Shown here: piece after piece, positions 20,036 through 30,299 of the stretch | Layout of the letters: each line of letters begins with the position of its first letter | How positions within the stretch are numbered: position 1 is the first letter of the stretch | Assembly (NCBI GenBank): GCA_023897205.1 | Contig: JAHWDD010000008.1 | Location: forward strand, 992,001-1,056,000 | Direction of reading: 5' to 3' | DNA length: 64,000 nt | Source: Exophiala sp. HKRS030 | Lineage: Eukaryota > Ascomycota > Eurotiomycetes > Chaetothyriales > Herpotrichiellaceae | The notes under the pieces: generated by a model | Seen by the model: the letters and a program-made list of their open reading frames with translations, nothing else | What the model was told of the DNA's origin: nothing | Databases searched by the model: none | Position numbers and translations under genes: made by a program

Positions 20036-20240
20036 ATAACGACCAAGGTGGTGAGAATGACGGTAGTCCATCTTGAAGGGAACGTGAGCTCATGTTGAGA
20101 GAGCGCGAACTGCAAATGAAGCAGCAAGAAATGGCCATGAGAAGAGGTGGCGATGAAAATGACGTCTTCCAAACAGTACTAGGCCTAATACCAGAGACGG
20201 CCATCATATGACGAGAGTAACCTGGACGAATTCAGCCATA
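20036..20240 (+). pseudogene. Family B gene fragment
   Basis: Plus-strand copy with GAACGTGAGCTCATGTTGAG, GAACTGCAAATGAAGCAGCA, AGAAATGGCCATGAGAAGAG, GTGGCGATGAAAATGACGTC, AGACGGCCATCATATGACGA and CTGGACGAATTCAGCCATAA. It encodes the ELMLRERELQMKQQEMAMRR segment typical of the family, with breaks. Confidence 0.5.
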
Positions 20241-20469
20241 ATCCTCGAGTAATCGATGACCAACGCCGGCTGGAAGAATCACCACATCGCCCCTTCCTGT
20301 CAAAGGCTCGAACCTAGCCTCATTCTGCTCTTCTCCTTCACTTCCTCTTCTCCTTTTCCTTCGCCCTATTACTCCTCTCACCGTTTATTCTATCATTCGT
20401 CCACTCATCGCCGCGCTATCCTCCTTTTACGATGGCTTCGGAGCACGTTGACAATGACATAACCCTCAA

Positions 20470-20712
20470 GCGCCATCTTGTACGACGAGATAGCTGATGG
20501 AGATGTCCTACCAGCAGGATGTGATGAGAATGGTGGTGATCCGTCATTAAGAGAATATGAACTCATGTTGAAGGAGCGTGAACTACAAATGAAACAGCAA
20601 AGAAATGGCCATGAGAAGAGATGGCGGTGGAAATGGCGTCTTCCAAACATCTTTCCTCGCTGTCTAGGCCCGATGCAAAGACGGCCATCATATGGCGAGA
20701 AAAACCGCGGTC
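20470..20712 (+). pseudogene. Family B gene fragment
   Basis: A 90-residue plus-strand frame (20478-20750) begins MYDEIADGDVLPAGCDENGG, continues PSLREYELMLKERELQMKQQ and then RWRWKWRLP by a small frame change. It ends GPMQRRPSYGEKN before fusing to the BAH-PHD fragment on the opposite strand. It is the clearest copy of the family's N-terminal half. Confidence 0.5.
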
Positions 20713-20860
20713 TCAGATTATGTCAGAAAGGGCGGTCACTCCGTCTATGAATACGGGTGGTCTCTGTACAGCTGTTATGCCGCTTAATGACTGGTTAGAA
20801 TCAGAATTGGTACTTGGCCTCAAACTTGGGCGAGAGGTTCAACCCATAATATATTATTTT
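20713..20860 (-). pseudogene. BAH-PHD fragment, second copy
   Basis: The minus strand repeats the BAH part seen at 16750-16880: the CTGTACAGAGACCACCCG exon start, the intron remnant and the upstream exon (CTCGCCCAAGTTTGAGGCCA). The exon is cut short by family B sequence and has stops. At its other end it runs directly into a TIR-A right arm, so the fragment lies on the inner side of that arm. Confidence 0.4.
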
Positions 20861-21024
20861 GTCAGGATCTTATTCATGTGACTAGTGTTTTCTGATTACT
20901 GCACTAGTTCTATCCAGGAAAGTGCCTCGATCTGCGCGTAGACAAAACTGCGCTGCGGTCTCAATACCTTCCTAGAACACCTCCTAGTACTTAATTCAAT
21001 TACCTCAAACGCATCGTCATGACA
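20861..21024 (+). mobile_element. TIR-A element, right arm
   Basis: GTCAGGATCT, then CATGTGACTAGTG, ACAAAACTGCGCTGCGG and finally CAAACGCATCGTCATGAC. Family B sequence begins at the next base. The BAH-PHD fragment is on the inner side. Confidence 0.65.
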
Positions 21025-21265
21025 AGTCCAAAGGGTTTGACGAGAACAACCTGGACGATATCAGTCACGTCCTCTTGTATGATGAAATGGTCGATGGAGA
21101 TGGCGTACTCACCATCGTTGACAAGACTTTCTCTTGCAGGCAAGTACTTCTGTTTTTGATGCTGTTTCCCCCGTGCAGTATCGTTGTTCTGACCAATCCT
21201 TCAAGACCCAAAGAAACAAGACGGGACGGAACGATACACATTCCTTGCAAGACCCAATGAAACAA
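21025..21265 (+). pseudogene. Family B gene fragment, cysteine-containing part
   Basis: Encodes KSKGFDENNLDDISHVLLYD, then EMVDGDGVLTIVDKTFSCRQ, then VLLFLMLFPPCSIVVLTNPS and a short tail ending at a stop (frame 21075-21260, 61 residues). The last segment is hydrophobic and might be one membrane span. The homologous stretch at 12900-13050 has the same LLFLMLFPxxxIVVLT words. Confidence 0.45.
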
Positions 21266-21744
21266 GGAGGGATGGAACGATACCCGTGAATTGTATCCTT
21301 TTACTCGTATGTCACCCTAGCCCTTGGCCACAGTATCGTTCTTCTTCTCAGAGACTGACGACATGGGAGAAATAGATAGAGATGCACGAATATATAGAGC
21401 CCTGGGGATGGGAACAGGGTCCAACACACCTGCACGGGACGGGTCGATGACAAGATGGCTGGCTTCTACAGATCCAAGAGAAGAGACGGGCGATACCTTG
21501 CTGCGACACAATTCGAGGCAACAGGTGCTCGACGAGCTTTGACGTGCTTCGATGAGCCCCCTCTAAAAGCCGAGTCAACTGGCACTTTGATTGTCAATGA
21601 CAAACTGCAAAATTGAAGCAGAACCATGAAACTTTTGCTACAGAAACACTCCTTGACTCATGATACAAGTCCTTTCCGAATGGTATCTTGAGTTGACTAT
21701 TTGTAAACCCGAGATAATTTGGAGAATTCTGAGAGGTTGACTAG

Positions 21745-21862
21745 TCCGTACAACTCGTCAGTCCGCAGTTCGTACAACTAGTTCGTACAACTAGTTCAGT
21801 AGTCCGTAGTCAGTAGTCCGTAGTCAGTAGTCCGTAGTCAGTAGTCCGTAGTCAGTAGTCCT
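21745..21862. repeat. Tandem repeat, CAGTAGTCCGTAGT unit
   Basis: About six copies of GTCAGTAGTCCGTA (13-14 bases), the last four nearly perfect, preceded by two AGTTCGTACAACT units. It lies at the start of a TIR-A right-half element. Confidence 0.85.
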
Positions 21863-21869
21863 CCCTTAT

Positions 21870-22356
21870 AATAGTCAGTTCCTCCTTGTGATCATCCCCG
21901 AATCCGAATAATAATTCTTGGCAATGATCTGGGATGACTCATCAACCACTCTTCTCTCATCTCATTGGTCAATAATGTCAATCATGCTAAATATCTTGCA
22001 TTTGTTGGTCATTCATCCAAACTATCTTGCATTTGCACTCGACACATCCAAAATAGCTAGGACTTGCAATTATTATTTCGCAACTAACCCGAGATGAATT
22101 GGAGTTACAACCACCACATTCAAAATACCATCAAGTCAAGACTTTGTAACCATAACATCAGAATTACCTTTTGTCAGTATCTTTCACCCATGTGAACTAG
22201 TGCTATTCTATTCATTCATTCGGGTCTACCTCGGCCTGCGCTCACTTACCAACACACACACACACACAAGACTGCGCTGCGGCCGCATCAACACCCAAAC
22301 ACCCTCTCCCATACTGAATTCTTTAGTCGTGGTTCAAACGCGCATGGTCGTGATAC
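21870..22356 (+). mobile_element. TIR-A element, interior and right arm
   Basis: Interior words (AATAATTCTTGGCAATGAT, CTCATTGGTCAATAATGTCA, ATCCAAACTATCTTGCATT) followed by a right arm with GACTGCGCTGCGGCC and the end CAAACGCGCATGGTCGTGAT. An ACACACACACAC run interrupts the arm (22253-22267). The left arm is missing. Confidence 0.65.
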
Positions 22357-23635
22357 TTCCCGACCTGGCTATCCCTTCGTCGTCAACAACGTAACGTCTC
22401 CAGGGATCCGGGCAATGTCCTGCGGTGGAGCCAATTGACAATGCCAGTGACTCTGCAGCCCGATCGTACGAAGATTCGTAGTTGATCCCAGACAACGACA
22501 ACGCACATGTGTGAGCAATGATGCAAAACACACAATCCCTCACAACCATTGGCCGCTTGCCATGGCCGGTGCTGATGGCCGTTGGCTGTGCTGTGCTGGA
22601 GGGGTTTGGCCTGGTTACCCACGAAATGGCTGCTCCCGTTGGCGTAACCCAGCGCTCGGTGAATACGCAAAACAGTTCCACAGGGTTCCCCGGCCTGCTT
22701 ACCTTACCTCCACGCCAGACACATGGCGGCTCGGCCTGCGATAACCACTGGACACCGTGCAGTGGCCAGCAGGTGACTTGGTCGCTGCTGTCGCGATAGC
22801 GCGCATTTTCTCATATCCATCGGCCAACACTATACTCAGAAGAGACATGTTCAAGCAGCCAAGCAAGATTCTCAGGCGTCATCATACCACTTCACCTTCT
22901 CCGACGCACCCGCACCCGCCTGGTATGCTCGAACTGGAGGCCGACTTCAGACCAAACCTGTGCAGAGCAGCGGACTCGGGGTGTCCCTTGGTCATCGGGA
23001 CTATCGACCGCCGCATTCTAACCCGCCGCGGTGTCTCGCGTTCGCATCATGCGACATGGCTACAACGAAGTGGTCGGGCTTTGGAGAAGATGCGATCAAG
23101 ACGTGCGAATGTCCGATACCCCAGCCGGTCGTAATATTGCGGTATCCCAGAATATGACGGGACTGACGTTGGGTTCAATCATTTGGAACATCAGTCAGTT
23201 CGAAAGGCCCTCTCCTTAGGCAGCGGAAAGTCTTTCAAACCAACGCGTCAATGTGATATGCCTCTGGCAAAGCGTTACTCATAGAGCCGTTGGGGATACG
23301 TCAAAAACTGATAAGAGTCCCCGTCCCGACTCGATATGCCGATCGGCGCCTTCTTTCTCGCTTTGACAGAGGAAGCGAATGCATCCAACGCCGACAACAG
23401 ACCGGACGCAGACAACGACGGTGGGAAATGGCGGCTGGAGCTTTATAACGGCCAGTCTGGGTATAAGCAGGTCAGTGAGCCAACTGGTCCCATGAAGGCG
23501 GTATAGCCATCTCACCGCTGCCTAGATGTCGGTAGACCCTTTCTTGCGCTACCACGCGCACACAGACTCGGGGTCCTTAGGCCCGTACAAGACGCAGCAG
23601 GAGTCTGCGGTAGCCCTTGGACGCCGGGTCCAGGG
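22357..23635. other. GC-richer stretch with weak open frames
   Basis: Two plus-strand frames overlap at 22518-22799 (93 residues, with LMAVGCAVLEGFGLVTHEMA) and 22757-23134 (125 residues, basic). Neither contains a known motif. The change in composition against the neighbouring AT-richer repeats suggests former coding sequence, but I cannot assign it. Confidence 0.2.
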
Positions 23636-23885
23636 TGCGGATAGGGTGCCGGCATGCCATGCTGCCTATAGATCCTGCGATATCCCAAGCTAGCCCGACC
23701 TACCCTACTCGCCATACCCGCAGGATGGAAATATGAAGCACGCGTACCAGCCTCAACATCCTTCGTACATGCAACAGCGACCACTCCATGAGCAATGACA
23801 TGCAGCAGCGACCACCCCATGAGCAATGGGATGGCTATCCGCCGCAGCATGGCATGCCGGCACCCTAGGTCGGGCTGGCTTGGGA
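23636..23885. repeat. Two inverted segments splitting a Q/P-rich reading frame
   Basis: AGGGTGCCGGCATGCCATGC at about 23646 is repeated in reverse complement at about 23845 (GCATGGCATGCCGGCACCCT). Next to it, GATCCTGCGATATCCCAAGC at 23676 reappears, reverse-complemented and diverged, at about 23872-23900. The segments keep the same left-to-right order although each is inverted, so this is not a simple hairpin. Plus-strand codons up to 23864 read QWDGYPPQHGMPAP then stop; minus-strand codons from about 23666 read QHGMPAPYPHPGPGVQG. The shared QHGMPAP suggests one proline/glutamine-rich coding region cut by an inversion. Confidence 0.5.
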
Positions 23886-24639
23886 TAACGAAGGATCTAT
23901 AGGCGCGTCCGAGTTAGACTTCACGAGGTTGGAATTTGAGGTTGGTGGCCCAAAGTGAGTTGCCTATCACTGCTCGACATGAGATCTCCGATCTTGAGCC
24001 AACAACATCAGCAGCAGCACCAGTAGCTACGGCTACGGCGTCCTCAAGTTCCCATCTTTTCTTCACGGAACCTAGTACAATATGGCATCCGAACTAAGCA
24101 AAGAGTCGAAGGAACGACTAGAACATATGTACACATTCAGCGCAGGCAAAAGCTCGCGAAAAATTAACCAAAACCCTTTCTCCTAAGCGATTTTCATGCG
24201 GAGTTGTCTTTGGATACCGGCCCAATTACGACGGCGCAGGCTGACTCGGGCTAAGCTCTCAATTACAAGCGACAAGCATTGAGAACAAGGTTGGTTACTG
24301 AAAGATCCTGAGCGCAGTCTACCTGCACCATCGCCGGCACCGGCACCACCACAACAACAACAGTGTTCTCAAGCTTCTATCGTTTCTTCTTTGAACCTAG
24401 GACGGTAGGTATGGTAGTCATGTTCTATGTGATATCCGAATACTAACGACGAGTCATGGAACAATCAAGAATACAGACGATGAATTCAACGGAAGAAACA
24501 ATCACACCCTTTACCTCTCTCGATCAAGATTAAACACGATTAGTCTTGACCGAGGAAACTCCTTCCTCCCTCAGACCCTAAACCAGTTGCGGCGTTCATG
24601 TTCTACGGATGTGGCACCGAATGATAATGGCGAAGAGGC
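23886..24639. other. No recognisable gene
   Basis: Contains CAG/CAC-rich short runs (24010-24025, 24330-24365) that each lead into a related CATCTTTTCTTC or ATCGTTTCTTCTT...GAACCTAG stretch, so about 60 bases are duplicated. No frame is supported. Confidence 0.3.
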
Positions 24640-25160
24640 AAGCAAGAGAGAGGTTTAGGTTTCATACACAGGATGATCGTGAATGATAATGGCAAGGAGG
24701 CAAGCAAGAGAGAGGATCAGATCACACACACACACATACAGATCAGCACAGGCAAAGCATTCTTGTTGTGCATTTGTGGCCATGAAAAACAACCAAGGGC
24801 CAGTAAGAGAGAGGATCTGATCATACACATATGAACATGCAAGTCAGCACAGACAAAGCATTCTTTGTTCTGCACTTGTGGCCATGAACGAAATGGACTG
24901 TCTAATGGCTTCGGCGTAGACTCTTCTTGCTCCTTGTCGATTGTTCTGCTGGTGTCATGTCTGCGACGCCAGTGTCGATGTGGATGACTTTTGTTCCCGG
25001 CTTGTGAGGGAAAATGACGGGTGGCATGATGTGGCCATGGCTAGGACGACGTTCTGATTCTTGTTCACCATGAGGCAAGCAAGAGAGAGTACTAGGTCGC
25101 ATACACACAAATCAGCGCAGGCAAAACATTCTTGTTCTGCGCTTGTGGCCAGCGTATTCA
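24640..25160 (-). repeat. Minisatellite family D, minus orientation
   Basis: Four diverged units of about 110-120 bases with GAGGCAAGCAAGAGAGAG, CATACACA or longer CA runs, GATCAGCACAGGCAAAGCAT and TTGTGGCCATGAA. They are the reverse complement of the units at 11700-11965. Confidence 0.7.
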
Positions 25161-25183
25161 AGAGATAACTCCTATGTCTCCGC

Positions 25184-25256
25184 CTATGTCGTCCCTATAT
25201 CACCTCTATGTCGCCCCTATGTCTCCGCCTACGTCTCCGCCTAATGTCTCTGTCTT
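25184..25256. repeat. Short tandem repeat, CTATGTC(T/G)CC unit
   Basis: Six or seven copies of TCCGCCTATGTC or CCCCTATGTC between 25184 and 25256. Confidence 0.7.
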
Positions 25257-25318
25257 CTCGTCCTTATCCGCCTCCATACAATCTCATACATAACCTGGTG
25301 TCATTATCAACCGTCTCT

Positions 25319-25500
25319 TTACTCTCCATCCTCCGTCTCCGTTTTTGTCTGTCCGATCCGTGCTGGTGGTCTTGACCGGCCGAGGCTTCCCATGTCGAAT
25401 GAAATCACAATGGTGACGATGAGGCCGTACAGAAAGTACGGCATGATGAACCAGGCCGTCAAGGCCCCGATACAGGCTTCCAGTAGGCTACACTTGGTCG
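25319..25500 (-). other. Hydrophobic reading-frame fragment
   Basis: The minus strand encodes LEACIGALTAWFIMPYFLYG, then LIVTIVISFDMGS and a charged end (TKTETEDGE, stop). It looks like one or two membrane spans and the C-terminus of a membrane protein. The upstream part of the 89-residue frame (25588-25500) is minisatellite family E translated through, so the fragment is chimeric. I cannot name the parent protein. Confidence 0.25.
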
Positions 25501-26990
25501 GTTGCCATGTTCTGCTACGTCGTTGCCCCAAGGTGAGGCACTGCGCTACCAACTCGAAGCAAAGGCATCTGTTGCTTACCCAACACACGAGGTCATTCTC
25601 AGTACTTGGACCACAGATTGTTAGGGCTTCGCCTTTGGTCCACCTGCGCCATGCCTGCCCGTGGCGATGCCCAAAGCGAGCCGTCTGTCACTGCCTACCA
25701 CATGAGATCTCTCAGCATGCCATATCTCTCGCTCAGCATTCGAACTACAGATGGTAAGGCCATCATCTCCCCAATCGAATCTCATCTGCCAACGTTGATG
25801 CCCACCGAGAGTCGCTACCCAACACACACGAGATCGTTTGGTAGTCTACCGGAGGAAGAGGAAGAAGGCTATCGGCCCATCCATGTCAAACAGCGACACA
25901 CACGTTCCGCTGCGTTGATGCTTCAAGCGAGGTATCTATCGCTGCTCGCCACAAAAGAGCTTCTCGATGCTCTACTGAAAAAGGCTACTAGGCTATACAC
26001 TGGTCTGTTGTCATGTTTGCCGCGTTGGCTACCTGAGTAGGGTGAGACGCCCCGATTGCTGCTCAGTGTGGTGCTCATACTGGACTCGGTACTCGACTGC
26101 ACAAGATAAGGTCATGCCACTTTCTCGGTCGACCTTGCTTGCCAACGTTGGTACAGCCCCAGCAGATTGAGGTATCTATCACTGCCCAACACGGACGTCC
26201 TCTCGATAGTTTACTGAAGGAAGAGAAGAGGAGGAAGGCCATCGGCCCATCCATGTCAAACAGCGACCTGTATTCGCTCGAAGCGAGAGCACCTGTCGTT
26301 GCCCAACCATACGAGGTCCATCGCTACCCGCCATGAAGGGCTTCTCGGTGCTACTACTGGAAAAATGCTACTAGGCTACACATCGGTCCCGACCATGTCA
26401 TTTTTGCTGCGGCGCGACCTAGACTGAGGCACACCATCACAGGTCAGTATGCCATCTCTCTCTTTCTCTCGGTATTCGACCACACACGGTACGATTGCAC
26501 TTTCTAAGCGACCTCATCTGCTGACGTTGTTGCTGTTCAGACTGAGCTACTCGTTTCTACCCAACACGGACGTCCTCTCGATGGCTTGCCGAAGAAAGAT
26601 TTCGGGTCACACACATCTTTGTCAACAGCGGCCCATGCTCTCTGCGCTGATGACCCAAAGTGACAGCAAATTACCGTCCAACATGAGGGCTTCTCGGTCC
26701 TCTTCAGAGACTGAAAGACGTCGGAACTACGCTTGGTCGGCTGTCATGTTCGCGACGTGATTGACCCAAAGTGAGGCGGTCATTACTACTCTCGCAGTAT
26801 GTGCCCATTCCTCAGTACTCAGCTACACACATACGGCAAGGGTACACTTCACCCGAGCAATCTCATCTGCCTGAAGGGTTGTTGGCGCAGAGTGAGGTGC
26901 CTGTCGCGCAGACAGCCACAACACGAGGTTTCTCCGATACTCTCTACTGCAGGACTTGTTTCTGACAGCTTTACCTGATCATCTGCGCCA
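25480..26990 (+). repeat. Minisatellite family E, plus orientation
   Basis: A long degenerate array. Recurrent words are GCCCAAAG(C/T)GAGGC, TATC(T/G)(A/G)TC(A/G)CTGCCC, ACACGAGGTC, TCTCGATG, CTACTGAA, GGCTACTAGGCTACAC and GGTCGG(T/C)TG(C/T)CATGTT. They are spaced about 110-150 bases apart. The reverse complement of the same words fills 59107-60240 and 62900-64000. Open frames across it are by-products of the repeat. Confidence 0.65.
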
Positions 26991-27949
26991 ATGACCATCT
27001 TTAGTCTCGTTGATGCTGCCCCAGCATACCATCTCTCGATGCTCTACGATTTACCACCCACCCTGTCGCTGTATCGGTCAACTCTTCACGCTTCTGCCGC
27101 AACTAAACTCTCACGCAGAGTTCTTGAACACAGGCTCGGCCGCTCCCATTTCGATACAAGGGAGTCGTCCTCACGTCATCGACCGGGTCCGCAGAGCTTT
27201 GCCGGTAGGACGAATAGTCTTCAGAGCAAGGTACGCTATCGATCTCCGCTCTGCCTTGGAGAAGCTCTCATCGTGATGACGGAGACAAAATGCTAATGGA
27301 TGGTGCAGAATGCCCTAACCTCAAGCTAGACCTGCTCTCTAGCACTGACTTGACAGAATTGTCAATAGCGTCAGAAGTATATACCGACTTGTCCGTGTCA
27401 ATAGTCTTGGCCTTCCTCATTCGCGAGACCGATCAGGTATGTACTCAAGAGAATGACTCTATTTTTAGAGATAGGACACTGACAAGCAGATTAGGACCAT
27501 CGTCGTGCTGGAACCGCCATGACTCTCCTGCCACCTCTCCGGCAGCCTCATCTCACATACTCAATGCAGACAGTCTATTCTCTGTCGGCCTGTTCACATC
27601 AAAGTCAAATGCGGCCATCTCCACAAGCCTTACCTCATGATATGCTGCCAAAATCGAGCCGACCGGTCATGTGTGTCAACCACCAGCTTTGTTACGAGCA
27701 GAAGTGGAGCAGAATAAAGCGCTCGCTCGATGTCCGCCGATGTGGCAGGAATGGATCAAAACGTCATGACCCATCCAAGATAGATGTAGGCCTGAGTCCT
27801 CTTACCATATCGAAGATGTTGGGATGATCATCTGTCCCATCAATCAGTCCGCGGTGTCAATCAGTCGGCAGTGTAATTGGAAATGAGTGACAGTGCCGAC
27901 CGTGAATCCCCGATCAGTTTATGCTAAGAGGGCCTCATTTTGCAAAGGA
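26991..27949. other. No recognisable gene
   Basis: Short plus-strand frames (26991-27296, 27290-27640) show no domain. The 5' part still contains traces of minisatellite family E. AATCAGTC(C/G)GC(A/G)GTGT is duplicated at 27842-27872. Confidence 0.3.
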
Positions 27950-28400
27950 GCTGGTTGACGTGCAGATCGGTACAGACCAACCCCCAACCATCAACAACAT
28001 CTTCAGGATGAACCACCTCAACACGAACTTTGTGATCCCGATTCTTTTCTCAACAACTACAACCACACGTCATCCGCAGACTGTCACATTCGATCCGCCA
28101 ATTCAGGGCAACATCCTTGACCGTGCGGATCGGTACAGACCACCTACCCCAACCATATCAACAACACCTTCAGGATGAACCATGTCAACACGAACTTTAT
28201 GATCCCGATTCTTTTCTCAACAACGAAATGTCATCCACATATGGTCACATTGAACCCGCCAATTTCAGGCAACATCCTTGGCCGTGCAGATCGGTACAGA
28301 ACACTCACCCCCCACCATCAACAACCTCAGAATGAGCCATCTCAACACAAACTTCGATCCCGATTCTTTCCTCAAGTCGGACAACAAACTCACCCTGTGG
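27950..28400 (+). repeat. Tandem repeat, three units of about 155-170 bases
   Basis: Each unit has GTGCAGATCGGTACAGACCA or a variant, then CAACA(T/C)CTTCAGGATGAACC, CAACACGAACTTTGTGATCC, CGATTCTTTTCTCAACAAC, and a spacer with AATTCAGGGCAACATCCTTG. Unit starts lie near 27959, 28117 and 28289. The units are translatable in more than one frame; the last opens a 141-residue frame (28175-28600) whose C-terminal half (LPAIAGGERILTKIQQTSNS) lies beyond the repeat. Confidence 0.75.
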
Positions 28401-28599
28401 GACCGCTCAACAGGAGGTTGAAATATGTTCAGCCAATCGTTTCATGCTACAATATGTTGGGCAATGAAGTCGAGAAACTACCGAACCTACCTGCAATTGC
28501 TGGGGGAGAAAGAATTCTCACCAAGATCCAACAAACTAGCAATTCGTCCCGTCTCGAAGAGATAAATAGAGAGCCTCCCCCCGTCTTGAAGAAAGAATA

Positions 28600-28646
28600 G
28601 CTTATCATCCTACTCATCACAGTCTTCTCACTACACTACACTACAC

Positions 28647-28678
<32 letters not shown>

Positions 28679-28692
28679 ACACACACAGTCAC
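28600..28692. repeat. CA/CACTA microsatellite
   Basis: CTACACTACACTACAC leads into a CA run of about 18 bases and a second CACTACACAC stretch (28635-28690). Confidence 0.85.
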
Positions 28693-28752
28693 AGTGTACA
28701 TTCCTCTCTGTTCATTCATGAACAACGTCAACCACAACTGAAACAACAAGAA

Positions 28753-29376
28753 ATGGCCATGAGAAGAGGTGGCGATGGAAATGACGCCTTCCAAACGGCC
28801 TTTTTCACCCACCAAACCCAACACGAAGATGGCTACGATGTCCTCCAACGCACCCGTCCTCACCAGACCAACCCTATGTCCGGTTCCTTTCTCAACAACC
28901 GAACTGGCATAGCGGATCAAGAATCGCAAGACTTTACCGTCGAGCGACTGGACGCAAGGTTCGACTGCCTGGTTGAGAACCTTCCAATCTGGAAGACGAG
29001 CCCTCGGTCGATCGCAGCGCGTGCCTCCCGAAGGTCCGTCGAGTCGCTGGTCCTCAAGGTCACTGACCCCAACGAAGCCGGCTTCCTTCAAGTGGACAAA
29101 GAGCTTGAGTCCATCCAAACTCTTTGTGAAAATGCTGCGCACCAAATCCGCCGTGGTGGAGATTGTACCACCGAACTGGGCAAGATTCTGTCCCAGGCGG
29201 AAGTCGTGTGGCATCGGGCAGCCGATACGGCCGCTTCATCGAAGATGCTGAAGCAGGAGCAGCAAGAGTATCCCTTCCGACCTGGACTCATCAGAAGCCG
29301 AGTCTACTCCTGTAAACCCCATCTCACCTATGTACGGTCATCGTCACAAGAGTTTAAATATGGATCAAGGCCCTAG
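28753..29376 (+). CDS. Family B protein, longest surviving copy
   Basis: A 207-residue open frame starting MAMRRGGDGNDAFQTAFFTH. In-frame codons upstream of the ATG (HEQRQPQLKQQE) match the family's ELQMKQQEMAMRR segment, so the true gene once started further upstream. The middle is Arg/Ser-rich, and the C-terminal third is amphipathic: LDARFDCLVENLPIWK, LQVDKELESIQTLCENAAHQ, GKILSQAEVVWHRAAD. It is probably helical. No known domain is visible and no cellular role can be inferred. This is the only copy keeping more than 200 residues open, so if any member is functional it is this one. The 3' part is echoed at 29460-29650. Confidence 0.35.
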   Translation: MAMRRGGDGNDAFQTAFFTHQTQHEDGYDVLQRTRPHQTNPMSGSFLNNRTGIADQESQDFTVERLDARFDCLVENLPIWKTSPRSIAARASRRSVESLVLKVTDPNEAGFLQVDKELESIQTLCENAAHQIRRGGDCTTELGKILSQAEVVWHRAADTAASSKMLKQEQQEYPFRPGLIRSRVYSCKPHLTYVRSSSQEFKYGSRP

Positions 29377-29459
29377 GGGGTTTAACACCACTCTCTGCGA
29401 TATGAGAAGTCGTGGAGCTTTCTTGGGCACACCTGCGATTGCGGCCGACAACTGTCGAG

Positions 29460-29650
29460 GTCGATGATGCCGGCGATCAAGACTCCGTCAAGCTGGACCT
29501 CACACGATCTGGTCTTGGGGAGAGCGAGACGTACCGGCGTCCAAGTGGACCGGAAAATCATCTCGACCTACGATCGCGGCAGACTCGAAGGTTGGAAGAC
29601 CGTCTGGCTGCGGGCAGCCGATGCGACCGCTTCATCGAGGCACCATCTGT
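29460..29650 (+). pseudogene. Second copy of the 3' part of family B
   Basis: Encodes VQVDRKIISTYDRGRLEG, then WKTVWLRAADATASS, parallel to LQVDKELESIQ and VVWHRAADTAASS in the preceding gene. At DNA level GGGCAGCCGATGCGACCGCT matches GGGCAGCCGATACGGCCGCT at 29217. The copy is diverged and merges with other frames. Confidence 0.4.
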
Positions 29651-29829
29651 TGGGCCACCATCCAACCACACGCCGGAGTCCTCAACAATTCCGAAACAGA
29701 GCCGCCCAAGAGTCCCCTTCCGTGGACAATTTAAGAAGTACGGCAACCATCATGTCGCAGAACAATACGAGCGGAGGAGAACGATGCCCCCCGGCGAACC
29801 ATCTTCTACCACATATACAACAAAGCAGA

Positions 29830-30299
29830 CTGGAGTCAATGGTCGCCGTCTGCGTATCGGCATCGGCATCGCAGGATGGCGATGACGAGGACGTTCGTGA
29901 CCAAGGCATCATCTGTTGACCACCATTCAACCACATGCTTGGGTATGACCTTACTCTTGTACATATACGTCAAGCGTGCCCCTTGGCGCCATCGCGCCAT
30001 CGTTTCATAGTCAAAGCTGTACTCCGTACTCCATGTTTACAAATTGAGAGATAATTTAAACTTACGTCTCCTGCCTTACTCCGTAAAGTCCTTGCACAGT
30101 TGATTCCCTTTTGTCTTGTCTAAACAATCCTGCCTGATGGGATTCGAAATGTCCACCGTTTCAACTTGGCCCACGCCTCAAGGCTTCAATATCAAGCTCA
30201 TTGTCATCCGAAACGAAAGCGATTCATCACAAGATGGGCTCAATGATGAGAACTGCGAGCATTACCTGTCGCAATTAGTTTCGGACGTCTCGAGACCTT
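29830..30299. other. Shared segment, otherwise nothing recognised
   Basis: ATGGTCGCCGTCTGCGTATC and GATGACGAGGACGTTCGTGA (29840-29905) recur in reverse orientation within 14780-14850. TACTCCGTA occurs near 30020 and 30070. A 66-residue frame at 30116-30316 has no known motif. Confidence 0.35.

Noticed and set aside
22518..23134. Two overlapping open frames in a GC-rich stretch considered as a gene
   Set aside because: Neither has a domain or credible splice sites joining them, so they are described as region only.
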